A DNA stretch of 64,000 nucleotides, taken from contig NZ_JAGGLS010000006.1 of assembly GCF_017874535.1 (NCBI RefSeq), positions 62,001 through 126,000 of the forward strand, given 5' to 3'. This stretch comes from Anaerococcus nagyae (lineage in GTDB: Bacteria; Bacillota; Clostridia; Tissierellales; Peptoniphilaceae). Within the stretch, counting starts at the first letter, position 1. Each line of letters starts with the position of its first letter. Below are positions 46,314-55,495 of this stretch, in pieces. The notes beneath the pieces were generated by a model, which saw only the letters and a list, made by a program, of their open reading frames with translations, did no database searches and was not told the origin of the DNA. Position numbers and translations under genes: made by a program.

Positions 46314-46688
46314 TTATAATTGATTTAGTATATATTTTTTTATTTTTTTCATTTCTTCCCACTATATATACATAATATCCCCTATACCAAAAATATCTAT
46401 TTCCTTATTTATATTTCAGATTGGCGTGCATATTGAATATTATTAATGAATTTTTACTTTTAGATATACATAATATGTGATATTATCTATTTTTGTGTAA
46501 TTTCTATAAAAATGTGGACATAGCTCAACTTCTATTATTTTTATTCTTTTTCTTAAACATAGTTCTCAAAGTATAATTACTATGTATTTTCTTAGTTATC
46601 TATATATTACTTGGCTTTTATATTTTGATACAAAAACTACATGATATTTACATCTCCAGCTTGTATGTTATAAAGTATTTTTATCCAT
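46314..46688 (-). pseudogene. IS200/IS605-type TnpA remnant
   Basis: Broken frames on the minus strand give CKYHVVF-SKYK near the start, LCPHFYRN in the middle, and MHANLKYK-GNRYFWYRGYYV followed by KKIKKYILNQL at the end. These match the order of IS200-family Y1 transposases (WNCKYHVVF, ACPDHIH, NLKYKYGNR-FW-RGYYVDTVG, EYI-NQ). There are many stops and shifts, and the HUH pair is mutated (CPHFYRN), so it is dead. Confidence 0.75.
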
Positions 46689-46739
46689 GAATAACTCCAT
46701 GTGATTATCACAACTATACTTTACAAAGGTTTTCTTGGT

Positions 46740-46843
46740 GCTTGAAGCTAAAGCTTAATCCCTCTACCTACATAGAAGGTGGATTTTTATTTCAATATTT
46801 TTTGTTCGATCAACTCACTTAAGTTAACAACAAAAATCATACC
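46740..46843 (-). mobile_element. End structure of the IS200-type remnant
   Basis: Upstream of the dead tnpA lies the hairpin CCACCTTCTATGTAGGTAGAGG (46761-46783, partly paired), typical of IS200 subterminal hairpins. It is followed by a sequence related to the loop of the hairpin at 35896-35985 (GATCAACTCACTTAAGTT). The region up to 47043 shows no other gene with a start and ribosome site. Confidence 0.45.
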
Positions 46844-47043
46844 TCATCTAAAATCTTATATTCTATAGTAAACTAAATATAAATTATAATAATCCACATT
46901 TATGTGTATTGTAATTATATATAAAAAATATTATTATATTAAATAACAAATCATAGGAGATGAAGATATAAATTAAATAATATTATATTAGTTGGTTATT
47001 TATTAGGGGAATATTTTAAAGTAATTAAAACAGAGAAAAAGTA

Positions 47044-47622
47044 ATGAAGAAAAATAATAAGTTTGTTATGTTAATTTTAGCAATGGTAATGACAATTAGT
47101 TCATTTTTACCAAATCTTTCATATGCATCTGATATGTCTTGAGGGAGTAAAGAATTAAGACAAGATACTCAAGTAATAGATGTTACCGATGAAAATGGTA
47201 TTACTTGGGGTGTAGAGATCACTGAAAATATATATTATAGTAATATAAAAAATAATTCAAAATTCTTAATGAATTATTCTTCAGCTCCTAAAGTTGGTGA
47301 CAAACGAAAATATACGGTTAAAATTTCTAATGAAGCGATGGGATTACCTTCTGGTGTTGCTAGTACTATAGGTCTAGCATCTGGAACTAAAGTCGTTAAG
47401 ATTGCAGCAGATGCTATAGCAAAAAAATTAGGATCTAAATTTTTACCTGGACTTAATATTATATCTTGAATGTTAGGAACAGGAGCTTTGATTAATGGAT
47501 TAACTGGAAAATCTGGTATAACTTTAGCTATTGATTTAGAGTATAAGAAAGTATATTCCTATTATACAGGTAATTATGAAGAAGGATGGTATCCAGTTAA
47601 TTTATCGGTTGGCCGATATTAA
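47044..47622 (+). CDS. Secreted protein with two in-frame TGA codons (probable pseudogene)
   Basis: A single frame of 193 codons. It has a Sec signal peptide (MKKNNKFVMLILAMVMTISS, cleavage after SYA) and a mature part with VIDVTDENGITWGVEITEN. A glycine/alanine-rich segment (GVASTIGLASGTKVVKIAAD) and a tail EEGWYPVNLSVGRY follow. TGA interrupts it at codon 33 (DMS-TGA-GSK) and codon 142 (NIIS-TGA-MLG); both positions would suit Trp (TGG). TGA is a real stop elsewhere here (gyrA, oppF), so the gene is probably dead or makes fragments. A small membrane protein gene follows 13 bases later, like a toxin/immunity pair. Family not recognised. Confidence 0.6.
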
Positions 47623-47635
47623 GGGAGATTTAAAA

Positions 47636-47812
47636 ATGGATAGAAGTAATAACACATACTTAACTGTATTACAGTTAGTAGCTGTAATTTTGGCAGCAAT
47701 TTTATTTTTTAAAAATATAAGTAACTCAGTTTATGATGGTATGACTATAATATCAGGAGTTATAATGTTTACAGGTATTATTAATATAGTTAAGAATATT
47801 ATAAAAAAATAA
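47636..47812 (+). CDS. 58-residue two-helix membrane protein, possible immunity protein
   Basis: Two hydrophobic helices (LTVLQLVAVILAAILFFKNI and MTIISGVIMFTGIINIVKNI), with a short polar loop and a Lys-rich end. It follows the secreted-protein gene by 13 bases with a ribosome site AAGGGAG. It is homologous to the orphan at 34013-34177. Order and type resemble bacteriocin immunity genes; this is inference. Confidence 0.65.
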   Translation: MDRSNNTYLTVLQLVAVILAAILFFKNISNSVYDGMTIISGVIMFTGIINIVKNIIKK

Positions 47813-47984
47813 AAATGCTATATATTACTTGTAAAAAGATTTTTAACGAGTAGATTTTACGTAATGAACTTATCTTCAAAAGTTAGATCTAAAATCAAAC
47901 TTAAGGAAGTCAGTTTTTATTCTGACTTTTGGGGTTAGTACAGCTATGGTTTTATTTTAGTTTTGCTAGGCTTTTTAAAGCAAC

Positions 47985-48674
47985 TTATAAGATAGATCTT
48001 AAATAATTAAGTAAATCATTTTTTTCTAAGGGGGACGTATGTCCTAAAATGCAAGTGTTACAATCTATTCTCTCTATAGTTTTTATTAATGAATTTAATT
48101 TATCTATATCCATATAATTGTTATTAAAGAAATCTTCACTTGTAGAATCTCCTAAAAATAAGATTTTTTCTTCAGGGATATAAATTAAAACTGTATCTTC
48201 AGAATGAGGCGCTTTGGTATGGAAAATTTTTGCTTTAATACCTCCAAGATTAATTACAAGTTTCTTATCGAATTCAATATCTGATAAAGTGACAATAATA
48301 TCCTCATTATTTGCATATTCTCTAGCAAGATAAATATTTTCTTTTTTTATATTATCTAAATAAGAAGAATCTCTAAGTTTATTCTTTTCTTCTTTTAAAA
48401 ATTCATTGGTTTTTTTATGAGCAATGGATAATCCATTTATATTGTGCATACCAAAAGTATGATCCCAATGCCAATGGGTAATAATTGTCACTTCTGGTTT
48501 TTTTTAATTTTCTGCTTCTAAAGATTTGTAGAATTTATTAACATGGTCAGCAGAATTTCCTGCGTCTATGGCAAGAGAAAACTTCTCACCTTTTACATAA
48601 GCTAATAGGGGCCTGTCAGTCTGAGTTTCATGAGGTAGATAAAATATTCTATCACTAAATTTCACTAATTCCAT
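47985..48674 (-). pseudogene. Metallo-beta-lactamase-fold hydrolase broken by a stop codon
   Basis: The first part (from the ATG at 48674, after GTTGGGATT) reads RIFYLPHETQTDRPLLAYVK to EAEN, then TAA at 48504-48506. The same frame continues KKPEVTIITHWHWDHTFGMH, with the zinc motif HxHxDH, and later FHTKAPHSEDTVLIYIPEEK and CILGHTSPL. The frame is identical on both sides of the stop, so one substitution (TTA to TAA would do) disrupts an otherwise complete gene of about 230 codons. The 3' part could only be made by re-initiation and would lack the N-terminal strand set. It overlaps the cytidine deaminase gene. Confidence 0.8.
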
Positions 48675-49054
48675 TTGTAATCCCAACTTTCTGGTAATAA
48701 GTCTTTAAGTAGTACCTCTTCTAGTTCTGGAAGCACTATTATAGTTTCTATATTTTTATTATCTATTTGCGAAATAAATTCTCTGCATCTTCCACATGGA
48801 GGTAAAATGCTTCCATCTTCATACACGACAATTATTTTATTAATTACAGTCTCATTATTTTTTATCATTTCAGCAATAGCTGATTGTTCTGCACAAAGAC
48901 CAATTGAACATGGTAAATCAATGCAAATACCTGTAAATATATTTCCTTCTTTACTTTCTAGGGCACATGCAACATGACCTGCAGTTCCAAACTGCTTTAA
49001 ATCAATATGATTTATATGATTATATGCAATTTTATACAATTCTTTATTAGTCAT
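48665..49054 (-). CDS. cdd: Cytidine deaminase-family enzyme
   Basis: 129 residues, usual for homotetrameric cytidine deaminases. The zinc site is complete: C54-A-E56 (GLCAEQSAIAEM) and C87/C90 (PPCGRCREF). It deaminates cytidine/deoxycytidine for pyrimidine salvage; the blasticidin-S deaminase group is a close alternative. Start after AAAAGGAAAAATA. Its end overlaps the start of the broken hydrolase by ten bases, so they were one operon. Confidence 0.85.
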   Translation of the reverse strand: MTNKELYKIAYNHINHIDLKQFGTAGHVACALESKEGNIFTGICIDLPCSIGLCAEQSAIAEMIKNNETVINKIIVVYEDGSILPPCGRCREFISQIDNKNIETIIVLPELEEVLLKDLLPESWDYKWN

Positions 49055-49198
49055 TATTTTTCCTTTTTTAATTATAATTATTAATATATAAATATATTGA
49101 TCTTTACTTCAATCATTAAATATCTAGTTTTACTATACAATTATAAAAATAATTATGTAAAATTAGATCAAAATTTATAAATGGTTATTAATTTTTAA

Positions 49199-49230
49199 AA
49201 AATTAGACCTCAATTGAAGTCTAATTTTTT
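49199..49230. terminator. Hairpin terminator
   Basis: AAATTAGAC / GTCTAATTT around a CTCAATTGAA loop, with T/A runs on both sides, so usable in either direction. It lies just after the aldehyde dehydrogenase remnant. Confidence 0.65.
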
Positions 49231-49245
49231 TATTTATTCTATTAG

Positions 49246-49444
49246 TTAAAACATACCCAATTTATCTTGGTATGCATCTACCATGATGTTTTTAACTTGG
49301 GTATATTCATCTAGAGCAAGTTTATCTGTTTCACGATCGATTCCTGATTCTTTGTAGCCACCGAATGATGATCCTGCTAGAAATTAGTTGTAGGTATTTA
49401 ACTATACTATTCCAACCCTCATTTCATAATCCTATAGATACCAT
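49246..49444 (-). pseudogene. Degraded C-terminal fragment of an aldehyde dehydrogenase
   Basis: The minus strand reads NGIYRIMK, a deletion, then MRVGIV-stop-LNTYN-stop-FLAGSSFGGYKESGIDRETD and VKNIMVDAYQDKLGMF with a natural stop. This aligns with the last 65 residues of the intact gene at 34327-35799 (MRTGRVWVNTYNQFPAGSSF). The stops are TGG to TAG and CAA to TAA changes. The rest of the gene is absent. Confidence 0.85.
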
Positions 49445-49545
49445 TTGAATTGAAACAATTGAATAATAATATAACAAGATATAAAAAATTTATATAATTA
49501 AAAAATCTATTAAAAATAGATAAATCGTTCTAAAATTATTAAAAT

Positions 49546-49610
49546 ACCCTATTAGAAAGTTTAGTCTATATGAGAATCGAAATACTAGATCTCAAGCTTT
49601 CTAATAGGGT
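49546..49610 (-). terminator. Hairpin downstream of the sigma factor gene
   Basis: Perfect 14-base arms ACCCTATTAGAAAG / CTTTCTAATAGGGT, with inner partial pairing (TGAGATC / GATTCTCA). It follows the sigB-type gene by 46 bases and probably ends the long dnaA-gyrA-sigB transcript. The T tail is weak (TATTTTAATAATTTT). Confidence 0.6.
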
Positions 49611-49655
49611 GTCCAATGATATAACAATAGATAACTATTGATTTGTAATAGTTCC

Positions 49656-50444
49656 TTAAACTTCCTCCATTTTTTCTAGTTCTAGTGTGAACTTTTGGAG
49701 TATCTTCTTTTCTATTCTACTTACTGTCATTTGAGATATATCTAAGGTACTAGCTATATCTATTTGTGTACGTCCCTCGTAATACCTTAGTTCAAGTATT
49801 TCTTTTTCTAGATCATTTAGTCTCGCTGTTGATTTTTCTATAAGATCTGATAGTTCTACTGAATCGAAGTTCCTATCTTCTTCTCCTATCATCTCTGCAA
49901 GGTCTATGGAATTTTCTCCTTTTTGAACTTGATATTTCATATCTAAGCTTTGTGGAGAATATACTTTGCTTGCTTCCATAGTTTCTAGAATAGTTTCTTC
50001 ATCTTCCCCAAGATAGTCTGCTATATCTTTTACTGTTGGAGTTCTTTGAAGCTCCTGGGGTAGAGTTTTTTTGGCAGAGTTTATCTTTTTATATAAGTTT
50101 TGAATCCTTCTTGGTACTCTTATTACCCAACCCTTATCTCTAAAATATCTTTTGAGTTCTCCCATTATAGTTGGAGTAGCAAATGAAGAGAATTCGTAAC
50201 CTTTGGTCGGATCATATCTGTCGATAGCATAGATTAAGCCAAGGCTTGCTACTTGATAAAGATCATCTTTTTCTATGCCCTTTCCAACGTATTTATTTGA
50301 TAAAATATCAACTATATACATATGCTCTTCTATAAGCTCATCACGAAGATCCTTATCACGGGTTTGATAAAACTCTTCAAACTTTCTTTTGATCTCTTCT
50401 TTATGCTCTTGTTCAGTTTTATCTTTGTCTTTCTTATCTGTCAT
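49656..50444 (-). CDS. sigB: SigB/SigF-type RNA polymerase sigma factor
   Basis: 262 residues. Region 2 (DDLYQVASLGLIYAIDRYDP, FSSFATPTIMGELKRYFRDK), region 3 (LQRTPTVKDIADYLGEDEE) and region 4 (LRYYEGRTQIDIASTLDISQ) are all present. That is the SigB/F/G group, used for general stress or, in spore formers, forespore genes. It is the last gene after rsbV and rsbW homologues, so partner switching is the likely control. No RsbU/RsbT genes are seen. Start two bases after rsbW; site AAAAGGCATAG. Confidence 0.9.
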   Translation of the reverse strand: MTDKKDKDKTEQEHKEEIKRKFEEFYQTRDKDLRDELIEEHMYIVDILSNKYVGKGIEKDDLYQVASLGLIYAIDRYDPTKGYEFSSFATPTIMGELKRYFRDKGWVIRVPRRIQNLYKKINSAKKTLPQELQRTPTVKDIADYLGEDEETILETMEASKVYSPQSLDMKYQVQKGENSIDLAEMIGEEDRNFDSVELSDLIEKSTARLNDLEKEILELRYYEGRTQIDIASTLDISQMTVSRIEKKILQKFTLELEKMEEV

Positions 50445-50446
50445 AA

Positions 50447-50779
50447 CTATGCCTTTTGTGTGATTTCGATAGCATCCTCACTTATATTAACTTCATCTGC
50501 TAACTCTTTAAGGATTAGATCACGCATTTTTAGTGCTCGTTCATCTAGGGATTTATCTTTACCTATAACTTTTATAGATAGACTTTCATCTTCTGGTAAA
50601 AATTCAACTGTTATAGCCTCATCACTGAGCTTATAATTTATAGCTTCGCTTACTACTACTCTTAAATCCTCTACCTTTTCTATATTAAATCCTAAATCAC
50701 TAGCTAATGAAGCTGTAAATAGTCTGATTGACTTTATATATATTTTATTCGGTGGAATTTTAATACTTATATTTTCCAT
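50447..50779 (-). CDS. rsbW: RsbW-like anti-sigma factor with a reduced ATPase domain
   Basis: 110 residues, against about 140-160 for RsbW/SpoIIAB. The N-box helix region is recognisable (VEDLRVVVSEAINYKLSDEA, with the E...N pattern), but the usual D-x-G-x-G loop of the GHKL kinase fold is not visible. The C-terminal half is short. It may bind the sigma factor without working as a kinase, or be a divergent form. The position between RsbV and sigma genes makes the anti-sigma role likely. Start after GGAGTAAAGA. Confidence 0.7.
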   Translation of the reverse strand: MENISIKIPPNKIYIKSIRLFTASLASDLGFNIEKVEDLRVVVSEAINYKLSDEAITVEFLPEDESLSIKVIGKDKSLDERALKMRDLILKELADEVNISEDAIEITQKA

Positions 50780-50782
50780 TCT

Positions 50783-51085
50783 TTACTCCATATCAAAAAG
50801 AGCAGTAAGATCTGTTATTTTGAATAATTTTTTGATGTTTTCTTTAGCATTTATGATTTTTATACTCTTACCATTTGCATCTAACATTTTGTATATATTC
50901 ATAAACATACCAAGACCTGTGGAATCCAAATATTCTAGGTCGGAAAGATCTAATACTATATCTTTATTTACATCTATTTGCTCATCAATGAATGACTTAA
51001 AGTCATCTTCAGAGTATACATCTAAATCGCCTATTAATTTAATAGTTTGAGTATTACCATTTGTTTCTAATTTTTTATCAAACAT
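50783..51085 (-). CDS. rsbV: Anti-anti-sigma factor RsbV (STAS domain)
   Basis: 100 residues, one STAS domain. The phosphorylatable Ser55 sits in the conserved [10 protein letters not shown] motif. In its unphosphorylated form such a protein sequesters RsbW and frees the sigma factor. The start (AGGAAGAAA before ATG) lies inside the end of gyrA with an eight-base overlap, so the stress module is translationally tied to gyrase expression. Confidence 0.88.
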   Translation of the reverse strand: MFDKKLETNGNTQTIKLIGDLDVYSEDDFKSFIDEQIDVNKDIVLDLSDLEYLDSTGLGMFMNIYKMLDANGKSIKIINAKENIKKLFKITDLTALFDME

Positions 51086-53540
51086 TTTCTTCCTCTGCTT
51101 CTACTTCAATAGTACCATCATACTTTGCAACAGAAACTATCTTATCTGTTTCATCCTTAAGATTTTTAAGTGTCACACCCATGGTATTTCTACCTGTTGT
51201 TGATATATCTTTTGCTTTAATCCTAATCATATCACCATTTAGGGATACCATCAAGACATCATCATCTAGATCTACCGGAAGGGTATCTACTACACAGCCT
51301 GTTTTTTCTGTGACCTTATGACATCTGATTCCTTTACCACCTCTGTTTTGGTTGTTGAAATTGTTAAAGGAAGTCTTTTTACCAAAGCCATTTTCTGTCA
51401 CTACTAGTAAGTAAGTTTCATCTCCTCTGATATTCATTGCTACTACTTCATCGTTATCGCTAAGTTTTATAGCACGAACACCACGAGCTTGACGACCCAT
51501 ACTTCTTACATCCTCCGTATTAAATTGGATAGTCATACCATCTTTAGTTGATATTATTAGTTCTTCTTCTTTTTCAATATGACGTGCTGAAATTAGTTTG
51601 TCATCTTCTTCTAGACCTATAGCTATTATTCCATTTCTTTGTATAGATGTGAAATTAATTGCATCAGTTTTCTTTATTTTACCATTTTTTGTTTGTAAAA
51701 CTATCTGATCATCTTCATTTAGTTCTGATAGACTCATAATTTCTGTTATCTTTTCTCCAGTATTTAGGCTTAGAATGTTTATAATAGCTTGACCACGGCT
51801 TGTGCGACTCCCTTCTGGGATTTGATATCCCTTTAAGGAATAAACTCTACCAAATGACGTAAAGAATAGTAAATCTTCATGAGTATTTGTTGTCATTATG
51901 CGTTTAATAAAGTCATCTTCTTTAGTATTTGCCGCAGATATACCTTTACCACCTCTATTTTGTACTTTGTAGGTATCTACTGGAAGTCTTTTAATATATC
52001 CATCATTTGTAAGAGTAATTAGTATATCTTCTTTTTCGATTAGTTCTTCTATATCAATCTCACCCTCGTCAGCTACTATTTTAGTACGACGTTTATCTCC
52101 GTATTTTTCTTTGATTTCATTAAGCTCATCTTCTATAAGTTCGATTAATTTCTCCTCAGAATCTAGAATAGATCTTAAATAAGAAATTGTTTCTTCAAGC
52201 TCTTTATTTTCAGCATTAAGCTTTTCAATTTCGAGTCCTGATAGACGTTTTAATCTCATATCTAAGATAGCTTGAGATTGGAGATCTGTAAGTCCAAATC
52301 TCTCTAAGAAAATCCCTTTAATTTGCTCATCATCATAAGAAGATCTGATAATTTTGATAATTTCATCTATATTATCTATAGCAATTATCAATCCTTCCAC
52401 TATATGCTTGCGGGCATTTGCACGTGCCAAGTCAAATTCTGTTCTTCTAGTTACTACATCTTTTTGATGATCAATATAATATTTTATTAGTTCCTTAAGA
52501 TTTAATATCTTTGGAACACCATCTACTAAAGCTAGATTTATTATTCCAAATGTTGTTTCTAATTGAGTATATTTGTATAAGTTATTTAAAACTATATTAG
52601 CATTTGCATCACGTTTAATTTCAATAACTATACGCATACCTTTTCTATCTGATTCATCACGTATATCAGATATGCCGTCTATTCTCTTATCTTTTACAAG
52701 ATCTGCAATTTTTTCTATAAGTCTTGCCTTATTAACTTGATAAGGAATCTCTGAAACTATTATGCGTTCACGATTTTTCTTAAATGGCTCAATCTCTGCA
52801 ATACCACGTAGCTTAACCTTGCCACGTCCAGTTTCATAGGCTTCTTTAATACCTGATTTTCCTAAAATCTTTGCACCTGTTGGAAAATCTGGACCTTTTA
52901 TGATTTTATTTAATTCTTGGATGTTAATCTCAGGATTTTTCATATAGGCAATTGATGCATCTATGGCTTCATTTAGATTATGCGGTGCCATATTTGTTGC
53001 CATACCTACAGCTATACCATTAGAACCATTTACAAGTAAATTTGGAAATCTGGACGGTAGAACTATTGGTTCTTTTTCTTCTTCATCGAAGTTTGGCATA
53101 AAATCTACTGTATCTTTGTTGATATCGCGTAGCATTTCTTTGGCAATTTTACTCATCTTAACTTCTGTATAACGCATAGCGGCTGGGTCATCCCCGTCTA
53201 TAGAACCAAAGTTACCTTGACCTTGGGCTAAAGGATATCTAGTTGAGAAATCTTGAGCAAGTCTTACAAGAGCATCATATATGGCAGAGTCACCATGAGG
53301 ATGATATTTACCCATTACTTCTCCGACTACTCTTGCTGATTTACGGGTTGGCTTGCTTGGATCTAGTCCTAGGCCATCCATTCCATAAAGAATCCTTCTA
53401 TGTACGGGTTTTAACCCATCCCTAACATCGGGTAAAGCACGAGATACTATTACGGACATGGAATAGTCTAGATAAGCATCTTTCATTTTATCTTCTAGAT
53501 CTACATTTATAATATTATTATCATTATTAATTTCTATCAT
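51078..53540 (-). CDS. gyrA: DNA gyrase subunit A
   Basis: 820 residues, full length. The N-terminal breakage-reunion domain has the catalytic Tyr in DPAAMRYTE. The quinolone-determining region reads [13 protein letters not shown] with Ser85 and the following Asp intact, the quinolone-sensitive form. The GyrA-box in the C-terminal wrapping domain is QARGVRA. It introduces negative supercoils together with GyrB. Start after TAGGAGGCAAG. The stop is TGA, which confirms that TGA is a stop codon in this genome. Confidence 0.97.
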   Translation of the reverse strand: MIEINNDNNIINVDLEDKMKDAYLDYSMSVIVSRALPDVRDGLKPVHRRILYGMDGLGLDPSKPTRKSARVVGEVMGKYHPHGDSAIYDALVRLAQDFSTRYPLAQGQGNFGSIDGDDPAAMRYTEVKMSKIAKEMLRDINKDTVDFMPNFDEEEKEPIVLPSRFPNLLVNGSNGIAVGMATNMAPHNLNEAIDASIAYMKNPEINIQELNKIIKGPDFPTGAKILGKSGIKEAYETGRGKVKLRGIAEIEPFKKNRERIIVSEIPYQVNKARLIEKIADLVKDKRIDGISDIRDESDRKGMRIVIEIKRDANANIVLNNLYKYTQLETTFGIINLALVDGVPKILNLKELIKYYIDHQKDVVTRRTEFDLARANARKHIVEGLIIAIDNIDEIIKIIRSSYDDEQIKGIFLERFGLTDLQSQAILDMRLKRLSGLEIEKLNAENKELEETISYLRSILDSEEKLIELIEDELNEIKEKYGDKRRTKIVADEGEIDIEELIEKEDILITLTNDGYIKRLPVDTYKVQNRGGKGISAANTKEDDFIKRIMTTNTHEDLLFFTSFGRVYSLKGYQIPEGSRTSRGQAIINILSLNTGEKITEIMSLSELNEDDQIVLQTKNGKIKKTDAINFTSIQRNGIIAIGLEEDDKLISARHIEKEEELIISTKDGMTIQFNTEDVRSMGRQARGVRAIKLSDNDEVVAMNIRGDETYLLVVTENGFGKKTSFNNFNNQNRGGKGIRCHKVTEKTGCVVDTLPVDLDDDVLMVSLNGDMIRIKAKDISTTGRNTMGVTLKNLKDETDKIVSVAKYDGTIEVEAEEENV

Positions 53541-53548
53541 CTTGCCTC

Positions 53549-55450
53549 CTATACGTCAATATTGCTTGCGTATTTGGCGTTTTCTTCTATGAATTCACGT
53601 CTTGGTTCTACTTTTTCTCCCATAAGTAGACTAAAGATATTATCTGTAGTAGTTGATTCAGAATCTGCTAATACTCTTAGAAGTACTCTATTATCTGGAT
53701 TCATAGTAGTTTCCCAAAGTTGCTCAGCGTTCATTTCACCAAGTCCCTTATAACGGTTTATTTTATAATTAGCACCATCAAGATCTTTTAGGACTCTATC
53801 ACGTTCTTGATCTGAGTATACATAGCGTTCGGTTTTGCCATGACTAATTTTATATAAGGGCGGTTGAGCTACGTAAATATGTCCATCGTCTACTAATTCT
53901 CTCATGTATCTATAAAAGAATGTAAGCAATAGTGTTCTAATATGAGCACCATCGACATCGGCATCTGTCATGATTATAATTTTTCCATAACGAAGTTTTG
54001 ATATATCAAAATCTTTACCTATACCTGTACCAAATGCTGTAATCATAGCCTTAATTTCTTCCGAATTTAAGATACGATCAAGTTTTGCTTTTTCTACATT
54101 AAGGATTTTTCCTCTTAGAGGAAGGATAGCTTGAATTTTATTATCACGTCCCCCTTTTGCAGAACCGCCAGCTGAGTTACCTTCGACTATAAATATTTCA
54201 TTTTCATTTATATCTGTTGATTGACAATCGGCAAGTTTTCCTGGAAGTGTTGCAGAATCTAGAATTGATCTTTTACGAGTTAAATCACGAGCCTTGCGAG
54301 CTGCTTCACGAGCTCTTCTAGATGATAAGGCTTTATCTAAGATTACTGCTGCTACTTTTGGATTTTCTTCTAAGAATGCTTCAAGTTTTGATGAAAAAAA
54401 TGAATCTACTGCTCCACGCACTTCTGAATTACCAAGTTTTGCCTTAGTTTGTCCTTCAAATTGTGGCTCAGATATCTTTACAGATACTATAGCAGTCATC
54501 CCTTCACGAACATCTTCACCTTGTAGATTATCTTCATTTTCTTTTATAAAATTATATTTTCTAGCATAATCATTTACTCCACGAGTTAAGGCTGATCTAA
54601 ATCCTGATAGGTGAGTCCCTCCTTCTGGAGTTAATATATTATTTGCAAAAGTTAAGATATTTTCGCTATAAGAATCTGTATATTGGAAAGCTATTTCTAT
54701 TTCTGTATCCTCTTGACTACCTACAAAATGTGGGATAGTAGTCATTATTGAATCTTTGTTACGGTTTAAGTATTCTACAAATTCCCTAACTCCACCATCA
54801 TATTTAAAGGTATCTATAGATTCATCTCTTTTATCTTCTAATATAATTTGAACACCAGAATTTAAAAATGCCATTTCACGGAATCTGCGTTCCAAAGTTT
54901 TTTTATCAAATACAGTTGTTTCAAATATTTCAGAATCTGGTTTAAAAGTTATTGTTGTACCAGTCTCATTAGTTTCGCCTAGAATTTCAAGATCACTTGT
55001 AGCTACACCACGCTCAAAAGTCATCCTATGAAGGTGACCATCTCTTTTTACTTCAGCTATAAGATACTCCGATAAAGCGTTTACTACAGAAACACCTACA
55101 CCGTGAAGCCCTCCTGAAAATTGGTAGGCAGATGAATCAAATTTACCCCCTGCATGTAAGACTGTAAGAACTGTTTCTAAGGTAGATTTGTGAGTTTGTG
55201 GGTGTTCTTTAACAGGAATACCTGATCCATCATCTTCTACTGTTATTATGTTATCTTCTGATACAGTTACTTTTATGTAATCACAACGACCAGCTAATGC
55301 CTCATCTACAGAGTTATCTACAACCTCATATACTAGATGATGTAAGCCCTTTTCGCTAGTTGAGCCTATATACATACCAGGTCTAAGTCTAACAGGTTCA
55401 AGCCCTTCTAAGACCCTGATATTACCGGCATCATAATTGTTTTCTGTCAT
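53549..55450 (-). CDS. gyrB: DNA gyrase subunit B
   Basis: 633 residues from the ATG at 55450, chosen because AGAAAGGAAAATT precedes it; an ATG seven codons upstream lacks a site. GHKL ATPase motifs ([36 protein letters not shown]) and the TOPRIM domain ([27 protein letters not shown]) are intact. At residue 425 the usual EGDSAGG reads EGNSAGG; the equivalent Asp-to-Asn change (D426N of E. coli GyrB) is a known quinolone-resistance position. Eight bases separate it from gyrA. Confidence 0.97.
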   Translation of the reverse strand: MTENNYDAGNIRVLEGLEPVRLRPGMYIGSTSEKGLHHLVYEVVDNSVDEALAGRCDYIKVTVSEDNIITVEDDGSGIPVKEHPQTHKSTLETVLTVLHAGGKFDSSAYQFSGGLHGVGVSVVNALSEYLIAEVKRDGHLHRMTFERGVATSDLEILGETNETGTTITFKPDSEIFETTVFDKKTLERRFREMAFLNSGVQIILEDKRDESIDTFKYDGGVREFVEYLNRNKDSIMTTIPHFVGSQEDTEIEIAFQYTDSYSENILTFANNILTPEGGTHLSGFRSALTRGVNDYARKYNFIKENEDNLQGEDVREGMTAIVSVKISEPQFEGQTKAKLGNSEVRGAVDSFFSSKLEAFLEENPKVAAVILDKALSSRRAREAARKARDLTRKRSILDSATLPGKLADCQSTDINENEIFIVEGNSAGGSAKGGRDNKIQAILPLRGKILNVEKAKLDRILNSEEIKAMITAFGTGIGKDFDISKLRYGKIIIMTDADVDGAHIRTLLLTFFYRYMRELVDDGHIYVAQPPLYKISHGKTERYVYSDQERDRVLKDLDGANYKINRYKGLGEMNAEQLWETTMNPDNRVLLRVLADSESTTTDNIFSLLMGEKVEPRREFIEENAKYASNIDV

Positions 55451-55495
55451 AATTTTCCTTTCTAAAATCAAGATTAGCTATTAATTTAATCTTTA

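Noticed and set aside
46960-47037. Short frame ending KVIKTEKK just before the secreted-protein gene
   Set aside because: No usable start codon in frame after the AGGAG; a stop lies between it and the only ATG.
47140-47469. Selenocysteine at the two TGA codons
   Set aside because: Neighbouring residues suit Trp, there is no Cys-type redox context, and no clear hairpin was seen just downstream.
47044-47622. Genome-wide reassignment of TGA to Trp
   Set aside because: gyrA, oppF and the DUF3100 gene end with TGA at the expected length, so TGA is a normal stop here.
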